A stretch of DNA of 64,000 bases, taken from NCBI GenBank assembly GCA_002812745.2, contig NCSJ02000186.1, positions 1-64,000 of the forward strand. Direction: 5' to 3'. The notes below the pieces were generated by a model. The model was not told where the DNA came from. It ran no database searches and worked only from the letters and a program-made list of their open reading frames with translations. A program made the translations under genes and the position numbers. Source of the DNA: Scytalidium lignicola (taxonomy: Eukaryota; Ascomycota; Leotiomycetes). Positions 56,564 to 64,000 of this stretch are shown one piece after another; the first letter of the stretch is position 1, and each line of letters begins with the position of its first letter.

Positions 56564-59500
56564 TTAGTATCCACCTGTTAAGCCAGGAGGAGGTCCCGGG
56601 AACCGTGAGATACCGCCGCTGCCTACTATAGGACTTCCTATTTCTCCTGGAGCACCCATTGGACGGTGGTTTGCAGGAGCATCTGATTCATAGCGGATTG
56701 AGTGATGGCCGTTTTCATCACGGACGTTAAATGAGCCGCCACCATTGATCGAATTTCCTTCCGTCTCACAGATATCAAGAAGCTCTTTTTCGGAAACGGG
56801 CTCATCACGAGGAGCATGTAATAGTTCCATCTGCTCCTTCACAGCATTGATGTCGAAGAACCCATCCGGCGTTGAGCCTTGTAGATTCCTACAAGCTTTG
56901 ATCATCATTAAACGGATGGCGACAGAGCGAGGTTGTGAAGGCCGAATTNGTGGTGCACCACCAACTGCAGAGAAGGATCCGTTACCAGATGGCCATCCTC
57001 CCATAAATCCCGAGCCAGGTAGAGATGTACCAAATGGGTTTGGCGGTGTTCCCCATGTGTTATACGAGGTGAGAGGACTTGGAAATCCACCTGTTTCCAT
57101 TCCAAATGGCACAGATGGGATATAGTTTTGTCGGCCCATACCGGGTGCCGCACTCATTCTTCTTGGTCCACTTCCAGGCGCAATTGGCTCATCAGAATCA
57201 TCGAGCAAGGCACTACTTCCAAGATGGTTGCTCAAATCGTCAATATCTGGCTTCCCTAATTGATTTTCACCAGGACGCTGGCCATGAACCACACTAGCCG
57301 GTCGTCCTATGGGGGCTGGTCGTGCAATAGGCTGCGCTGAAGTAGCTCCATTATAAGACTCAAAGGATTTATCATAAGATGTCGAACTTTGTCGAGAATG
57401 AGAGGGCGGTGGACCAGCATCCTTAGGAAGCCCAAAAGGTTGACCTATTCCGCCAAGGGGTCCGTTTGGCAATTGTGGTGGGAACCCTGGTGGTCCATGA
57501 GGGAGTGAAAAGCCTCTACCTTGTGGCACTGGGTGGTGCATCATACTAGGGTGTAGAGGCATGCCATTTGGTCCGGAAAGAGGTCTAAACTGACCGCCCA
57601 TAGGTTGTTGAGGAAACATTTGGTCATGATGCATGCGGGAACCAAAGCCTGGAGCTCCAATAGGTGGCATGCCGCCTTGAAAGGGGCTCATACCTATTGG
57701 CGGGACGAACGATCCATGAAGCATGCCAGGTGGTGCCTTTAAGGCGGAATGCATTGGTGATGTAGCTTGCGGGTGATGTAGGAATGGAAGTTGGCTCTGA
57801 GACTTTCCCAGTGGGCCAATTGGACCAGGGCTGCCTTGCGAAGGAGTTGATGTATTCGGCGAATCATGGGTACTTTTATTAACAGTCTGAGGTGTAGCAG
57901 GGACAGAGGAATTTGACTCTTGCTGTGAGGAGGTTCGAAGCCTCATCGGCGTTGGTGCCTTTGGAACAGCAGGTATAGCAACTGGGACATGAGGCGAAGC
58001 GAGTGCCGAAGGTTGTGCGTGTATATTTGCTGAAAGGGGTACTGATTGCGGCGCCTGTGCTCGTTTCGAGACCTGGAGAATTGGTGTCACTGCGTGGACA
58101 GTTGTTTGTTGTGCTGCTTGCTCGTCTCGCTTTTGCTGCTCTTTTGCCTCTCTGTCAGCCTTGGCCACGGCTTCCTTCTCTTTCTTTTCTCTCTCAAGTC
58201 TCTCCTTCCGCTCTCTAGCTTCCCGATCCTTTGCCTCTTTGGCTTCCCTTTCCCTCTGTCTCTGCTCTTCCTTCTCTTTTCTCTCTCGCTCCTTAGCCTC
58301 TCGTGCCTTGCGCTCGATTTCAGCCTGACGCTCACGTTGTTCTTGTATCCTACGTTGCTTTTCGGCCTCTTTCTTCAAGCGTTCTTCCTCTTCGGCCTTC
58401 TTCTGGGCTTCCTTCTTCTTTCGCTTTTCTTCGGCCTTTAATCGCTGCTCTTCGGCTTTCTTCGCTTCAGCCTCACGAAGCGCTGCTTCTTCAGCCGCTT
58501 TTTCGGCATCACGTCTTGCCTTCTCTTCTGCAAGGGCCTGCTTTTTCTGTTGTAGCCTGTCCTTTTTCTTCTGAGCATCCTTCGCTTTCTTTGCCTTCTT
58601 CTGAGAGTCGGCTCTGCTTTCCTCTTCGAGTTCTTCCAGAAGTTTTTGTTGACGCTCTTTAGCTACTTTTTCCTTATAGGCAGTTAAGACTCTCTGTTCA
58701 AACATCCGAGCTGCAAATATCTGGAACATTCGCCGACCTTCCTCCATTCGCTGCTCTTCAGTCATCGTATCCTGTAACTAAATTAACATTACCCTAATAG
58801 ATCCACCTATATTTCACACTACATACCATTTCCTCTTCATCATAATCCTCATCTTGGCTGTCATAATCTTCCTCCTCTTCCTCTTCGTCATCATATTCTT
58901 CATCATCTGGAAGAGGCGGGTGATTATGTGTATGATTATGTGTATGCATAGGTAAATTTGGAGGATGCCCGTAATTATTAGCGAATTGCTCTTTAGCATC
59001 TTCTTCCCGTGCCATTCGACGTTCTGCAAGCTGTTCCATCATTTCAATGAACTTCTTGCCATCATTTTTTAGGAGATCATCCGCAACTGTCAAGATACCA
59101 CCTAAACAGGCATTAGCAATGCTCATAAAACGTTTCCCAGGCCAGGAACAGACCTTGAACAGTGAGGCTATTCCCAAAATTGAAGAAGTCTGCAGCGTGG
59201 CCTCGAGGAAGTTCTTCGGGCTCATCTTCACTATATTCATCGTCATCAACATCGTCTTCACTGTATTCTTCATCAACCTCATCGTCTTCTTCGTCACCAA
59301 GTTGTTCTACTATTCGGCCACGTGATGGGTGCCGGTCATGAAACGCAGGAGGTAAACGATTTGGCGGTTGCAAACCATTCAAGGCTCCGAACCGGCGAGG
59401 TGGTGGGATCATAGGGGGGCCGTCTCCTTGTTGATGATTGGCGTATTGTTCGAGCTCTTCGTAATACGCATCGTAAAGCACCTCGAGTTCTTCCTCTATA

Positions 59501-60357
59501 GCCGTTCGTTTCCGTCCACAGACAGTACAGCTACATGAATGCTTTTGCTGTTCCTTCATCTTCTTCAAAACAGCATCCTTCTCAACTTTGACCAAGGACT
59601 TTCGTTCATCTTCGCCAAGTGATAACCAGAATTCCTTGATCCTTTCGCGCTCTTCCTGGGAAGAAGTGTTCCATATCTTTTCCTTGGAGATGCCTGGACC
59701 ACGTTGTGTTGTTGAGGATGGAAGGGGAGGTAGCGGTGGAAGTTGGTTGTGCAACACACCATTCATGTTTGGAGAGGCATCATTTGTATTGTCAGCCTGG
59801 TTTCCTTTTGATTTCTTCTTCTTCTTCGACTTCTTCGAAGTTGACATTGGAGCGGATGGTGGCGGCGGGGGTACTGCGTAACCGTTGGCCGACGAGCCGT
59901 CATGTCCATATGAACCCGAATAATCATCAGCGTCATCATCACTATAGTAAGGTTCATCGCCTTCGTGGTATGTATATTGGCCATTGTGTCCTTGCCGCTC
60001 ATCGAGACCGTGTTCACGGAACCGAGCCTCGAGTTCTTGCATCTGCTTCTGGGCGCCGTTTAGTTGAGTGCTTGACAGCTGCTCTGCTGCGAGTTTGGCA
60101 GCCTGCTTCTGTCGTCTCTTCTGCTTCTTGCGATTCACTGGTGGAACACCATTGCTATCTCTCGGTTGCACAGCCATTTGGCTGTTGGTTTTGGAAGTGG
60201 GTTCGGGCATTGGAGGGGAGGGTTCCGCAGAATCGCTTCCGTTCACAACTTTAGGGATGGTGATGAACTTGGAACCATCCTTATTTGTATACTTCGCGGT
60301 GGCTTTCGATGTTGGCAAACCTGGCGATTGGGGGGTTTGCCGTTGATTTGCGAGCAT
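56564..60357 (-). CDS. nst1: NST1 stress-response protein, 1,228 aa
   Basis: Three exons: 60357-59154, 59101-58827 and 58771-56564 (3,687 nt). The order of features is that of fungal NST1. First comes a basic N-terminus with [14 protein letters not shown], then [14 protein letters not shown], and a conserved block [90 protein letters not shown] follows. Then comes a very long charged coiled coil (Glu/Lys/Arg/Ala repeats) and a Pro/Gly/Met-rich C-terminal half. NST1 negatively affects salt tolerance in yeast; in filamentous fungi it is mostly inferred. ATG 60357 matches the family start (LANQRQTP). An undetermined base at 56949 leaves one residue unknown. Long open frames on the opposite strand come only from codon bias. 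Confidence 0.94.
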
Positions 60358-61840
60358 TCCGGATGGAGCCAGGGCTTCCGCGTCGTGAGCGCGAGGGGGA
60401 CGACAGTCAGACTCAAAGCACACGAGCGATATGCACGGCCAGAGATGCTCCGTGAAGGAATATCGACAGCAAGGAGCGGTGGAAGCAGCTAACACACGGC
60501 GGCTGGAGTTTGAGGATCACGATATTGCCCCGCCAAGGTCCTATGTTCGGGAGAGCCTCAGATTGCAAAACGAGGGGTCCAGTGGTGGTCTGAATTGGTC
60601 AAGATCGAGGGACAGCGGCTAGCAAGTCGAGACAGTGTTGCTCAGATCGATCGGCGGAGAGAAGTGTTGGGAGAGCGCGAAGGGCCAGAGTGATCGAATT
60701 CGTTGTACCTATGAAGTCCGTTTCGTGAAGAAGTGGCTTGCAGAGCGCCTCAGGCACATGCGATTTCCTTGCGGTTTAGCGTGCTGGCGCAGCACAAAGA
60801 AAAAGCCGGCGGAGATTTGGAGGGAATGCCGCAGAGTCCAATCCCGCTATTTTTGTTGCCGCAGCGCTGTAAGGCCCTGTCGCTCCTCTTCCTCCCTTGC
60901 GCGGCGCGTAGGATAGATACACAAAGCAAAAAATACGGTTTTTCGCAATTACGATGATCTGATTAACCAATTGCTGGAAGCTGCCCTTTTCTTTTATTCT
61001 TTTATTCTTTCAATCAATCTATCTCTCTTTCTTTCTTTCTCTTCTTTACGAACTGGGCGGCTATTTCCCTCTTTAATTACAGTACCACATGCAGGCTCTG
61101 GCATAGTACTTCTGAATCCTCCTACATGAGTTTCTTTCTTGCTGAAATAGGAGATTAGTACATACGGCACAAGGCTCGTCTAGTGTAGTACATGTACAGT
61201 ACATGTACCGTAGTTGCGTGAGGTCAAACAAAGACAAGATTACAAGGACTCTCCCTCTCTCTGCACGGTACTGTACATCCAGCACGTCTTTCATGCAGAC
61301 AACGTAGCTCTCCAGGTACCTTGTGGGACTTGTCAGTGGCCCTTAGTTCTGGCCCGCCCGTCGTCAGTCGTCATCCTTTAGTTGTCGTGACTGCTACTTA
61401 GGCCCGTTCCAGAGCTTGCAGGACGCACGGGTCGCCCGACTCAGCCCCGTGCTTCCCATTTTTAGACGGTCTTCTTCAACTTTTGTACTTTATACATCAG
61501 CAAAACACCTTCACGATCCTGTCCACGGCAGGAAAGAATATTCTCCTGGTCGGCTTGGTAGAGATTGATGCTCATCTCGACCCTTGTGCGGTGATCTGGG
61601 CTTCCGCCTTTCGTCGTCATTGCCTCGCCCTGCAACCTATCCGAGCTGCCGCCCGCTGTCTGAATCGCTGCGCTACGCTCCTGCCGCCCCAGACAAACTG
61701 CTCCCGACATCTTCCACGTGTGACCAGAAAGAACCTCGAGAGACTGCCGTTGTTGTAATTACTTCCTTCCAACGTCGCCTCTCCCTTCTGGCACCGGGGC
61801 TTGAACTGCTCCCCAGGGGATTTCTGCAGTCCCCGAGACA
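60358..61840. other. divergent promoter region between NST1 and RHO2
   Basis: About 1.5 kb between two divergently transcribed genes. It holds CT-rich tracts at 60990-61045, and two GTACATGTAC palindromes at 61188-61197 and 61199-61208. The frames at 61462-61861 lie just upstream of the RHO2 start and look like 5' UTR sequence. Confidence 0.55.
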
Positions 61841-62889
61841 ATGGCTCAACAACAAGCACAAAATGTTATGCGAAGGTATGTCGGACGATTTTAAGGAAAC
61901 ATCACGCCCAAGGGAAAGATGCTAGTATATTGCTGCATAGTGAGCGGTGGTGTTGGGCGACTGGGCTTCAATGTTTGTCCCTGAGAAGCCGCACCATATC
62001 AATTGCCAGCTCGCAGAATTGGGCTCTTTTCCTATCTACAACTTTCTTATCGTGCTCATTCCATAAGACTATGTTGATCTGACTCCATGGAAATTCTAAC
62101 ATTTGTTACACTAGGAAACTGGTCATTATAGGCGATGGTGCTTGCGGGAAAACGAGTTTGCTCAGCGTATTTACCCTGGGATACTTTCCAACAGTGAGCC
62201 CCTCCTTCCACACTTTATCTTACGATCTAGAGACGATAGGCTGACTGACGATGTTTTCATAGCACTATGTAGGCCTTCCATGTCCACCTTCCCCCCCACC
62301 CCCCCAAACAAATTGCATCGCCTTTCTCTACTCGATCACGCCTAACGTTCTTAGGTTCCTACAGTATTTGAGAACTACGTAACAGACTGCAGGGTTGACG
62401 GTAGATCCGTGCAATTAGCGTTATGGGATACTGCGGGCCAGGAAGATTATGAAAGATTAAGACCTCTAGCATACGCAAAGGCGCATGTCATTCTGATAGG
62501 ATTTTCCATTGACACACCCGATTCTCTAGATAACGTCAAACACAAAGTAAGCCAATTTCACTCCAGCACTGAATAGAGGAGATATTGACCGAATCTAGTG
62601 GGTTGAAGAGGCAAACGAGCGATGTCCCGATGTCCCAATCATCCTGGTGGGGTTAAAGAAAGATCTCCGGGAAGACCCTGTTGCTATTGAGGAGATGCGA
62701 AAGAAATCACAACGCTTTGTTACGACCAGAGAAGCAACTGAAATTGGTCACGAAATTGGAGCCAGGAAATATCTGGAATGCTCCTCACTAACCGGCGAAG
62801 GTGTCGATGATGTGTTTGAAGCAGCAACGAGAGCTGCTTTGCTTACATTCGAGAAAGGCGAAGGTGGTGGATGCTGCGTCATACTATAA
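61841..62889 (+). CDS. rho2: Rho-family GTPase RHO2, 200 aa
   Basis: Five exons: 61841-61875, 62115-62193, 62263-62268, 62355-62546 and 62599-62889 (603 nt). The G motifs are all present: GDGACGKTS (P-loop), VPTVFENY (switch I with the effector Thr), [21 protein letters not shown] (G3), LVGLKKDL (TKxD-equivalent) and CSSL (SAK-equivalent). The C-terminus CCVIL is a geranylgeranylated CAAX box with an extra Cys for palmitoylation. [14 protein letters not shown] and [12 protein letters not shown] match fission-yeast Rho2 rather than Rho1, Rho3 or Cdc42. Rho2 controls cell-wall alpha-glucan synthesis and the cell-integrity pathway. Exon 3 is a 6-nt microexon (CAC TAT, residues His-Tyr) between canonical GT/AG introns. 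Confidence 0.95.
62263..62268 (+). other. rho2: 6-nt microexon of RHO2
   Basis: Flanked by ...TTTTCATAG and GTAGGC.... It encodes the two residues that fill the otherwise missing FPT-HY-VPT junction of the Rho2 switch I region, and leaves the frame intact. Confidence 0.9.
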
Positions 62890-63439
62890 ACTTACTAGGT
62901 AGGGGAAATATTTGGAGTCAAGGACAGACCAGGATGAAAACCAAAAGGTTAAAACAGCAAATGGGTTTAAGGGAAATTTATTTGGGAAAGGGAACAAATC
63001 GGGATGATCATTCGCTGTCTAATCACGATAGGAGCAGTGCAACAAACCCTCCTTTGAAGGGGGGTTTCCCCTGGAATTTTCTTCAGCATTATCGGGTGTT
63101 TTTGCTTTTATGCGCCGCGTCGTTTCGGGTCGTCGAGATCCCAAAAAAAAAAATTGGGAGGCTCGAACTATCTGATTTCTTTTGTTGAACTAGATAAAGC
63201 TTTAATGACTGTTTTCGCGGCTGGTTACACGCTCCTTTTCACTAGTTTCACACATACCCCAAAATGAGGGAAGAGTTCCTGAAAGGTCTCCGATAGTTCA
63301 TGGGAGATATTGTACATAAAATTACAACAAATACACCGAATCAGATAACAATTCTGACTCCCACAGCTCTTGTGTTATACAAATTCCAGAAGAAAAAATG
63401 CGTAACCGTATCCAGAAGGGTTTTCTCTAATACCCTTTT
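62890..63439. other. intergenic, convergent 3' ends of RHO2 and MRPL28
   Basis: No further gene recognised. It contains an A-run near 63140-63152. Confidence 0.5.
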
Positions 63440-64000
63440 TTATCTTGTCCATGCGTGATTCCAGGCCACCTTCCCTGGGGTCTCTGTTTGGTGTCTTGCG
63501 TACTCAATAGGTATCCCTCCATGCCCGAAAATCCCCCTCTTCTCCATAGCAATTCGATATAGCCTTCCAGAATCCTTCGTGCCTGGCGGATCTAGTAATC
63601 GGAGTTGCTCACATGCTTCAGACATGCTTTGATACATCCTAATTTGGATTAAAAATACCTCAGTCAGCATATATCATTTCGCCAGATTTCCTCGATACAA
63701 CGGAGGAATTGGGGGGAGGGGGGAATGATGCTACCTCTGTAATTCATTCTGTTCTTTCTCAATTGTCTTCCGTCTTGTTAACAGCCACGCTCGATGAATC
63801 GTCCAATGTCTCAACGCTCGTATTCGACTTAGCCGTAGAGGACGGGGTGTCTGTGGATGCTGCAGATGATATCTTATCAGGGTGATTCGCTGGTCTCTCT
63901 TATTTGCCTTTGCATTTTTGGCTGCGAGAAGAGAAGTGGTTGTGCTGAAGGATTTGCTATTCAATGGCTGTGACTGCTTGGGGATTGGAGTCGAGCGGAT
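63440..64000 (-). CDS. mrpl28: mitochondrial large-subunit ribosomal protein mL40 (MRPL28), 5' end outside window
   Basis: Exon 2 is 63638-63440; the exon ending at 63735 continues to the window edge. Across the splice the protein reads RHWTIHRAWLLTRRKTIEKEQNELQR then MYQSMSEACEQLRLLDP, DSGRLYRIAMEKRGIFGHGGIPIEYARHQTETPGKVAWNHAWTR. The IEYAR-x-QTETP tail is the family signature of fungal mL40. The N-terminal part seen (SFSTTTSLLAA followed by a basic stretch) looks like a mitochondrial targeting peptide. The intron is 63639-63734 (96 nt). The protein belongs to the mitoribosome and helps translate mitochondrial mRNAs. Confidence 0.88.

Noticed and set aside
59706..60254. 182-aa plus-strand ORF opposite NST1
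   Set aside because: Mirror of biased NST1 codons; the NST1 frame is strongly supported.

Overview
The window reads as nuclear DNA of a filamentous ascomycete (Pezizomycotina; Leotiomycetes is my guess, not shown). Genes have several short introns (about 48-100 nt) with GTAAGT-like donors and CTRAC-type branch sites. The families are typical of such fungi: HET-domain protein, NST1, HAK-type K+ transporter, CmcJ/AsaB-like oxygenase. Gene blocks alternate with long, very AT-rich, stop-riddled blocks in which recognisable transposon coding sequence has decayed almost entirely by C-to-T and G-to-A changes. That is the expected footprint of repeat-induced point mutation (RIP).

Layout. 1-6.4 kb: a damaged PFA5-like palmitoyltransferase, an unknown 239-aa protein and a 767-aa HET-domain protein. 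6.4-10.8 kb: AT-rich relics, a short tandem repeat, a possible non-LTR tail ending in (ATC)n and an unrecognised ORF. 10.9-16.1 kb: a methionine-permease-like transporter, a CmcJ/AsaB-family enzyme, a 159-bp MITE with perfect 15-bp TIRs and TA duplications, and a RIP-killed tyrosine phosphatase. 17.5 kb: a spliced small secreted cysteine-rich protein, an effector candidate. 18.77-28.28 kb: a nested transposon. A Fot1/Pogo-like element (46-bp TIRs, TA duplication) is split by a complete 7,165-bp Ty3/gypsy-like LTR retrotransposon (354-bp LTRs, AACGT duplication) and by an unrelated 186-bp solo LTR (TAAAG duplication). 29.4-44.3 kb: a minus-strand gene block with DRE2, a DUF3112-like membrane protein, the HAK K+ transporter, a 7-exon MFS transporter, an intron-containing tRNA-His and a cytochrome P450. 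44.3-49.3 kb: a second AT-rich block with a solo LTR and a decayed LTR of the gypsy family that ends inside a truncated TRAPPC12-like gene. 51.8-64 kb: a gene-rich housekeeping block with a 76-aa HVA1/TUDOR-like protein, acetolactate synthase ILV2, NST1, the GTPase RHO2 (with a 6-nt microexon) and mitochondrial ribosomal protein mL40/MRPL28, which runs off the window.

Spliced models were built by hand. Summed exon lengths are divisible by three for the permease, CmcJ-like protein, secreted protein, DRE2, DUF3112-like protein, HAK, MFS transporter, P450, HVA1-like protein, ILV2, NST1 and RHO2. No obvious secondary-metabolite cluster is present. The strongest unusual features are the nested transposon with a reverse-strand zinc-cluster ORF, the genes inactivated at exact catalytic residues by RIP-type changes, and the hidden secreted protein.
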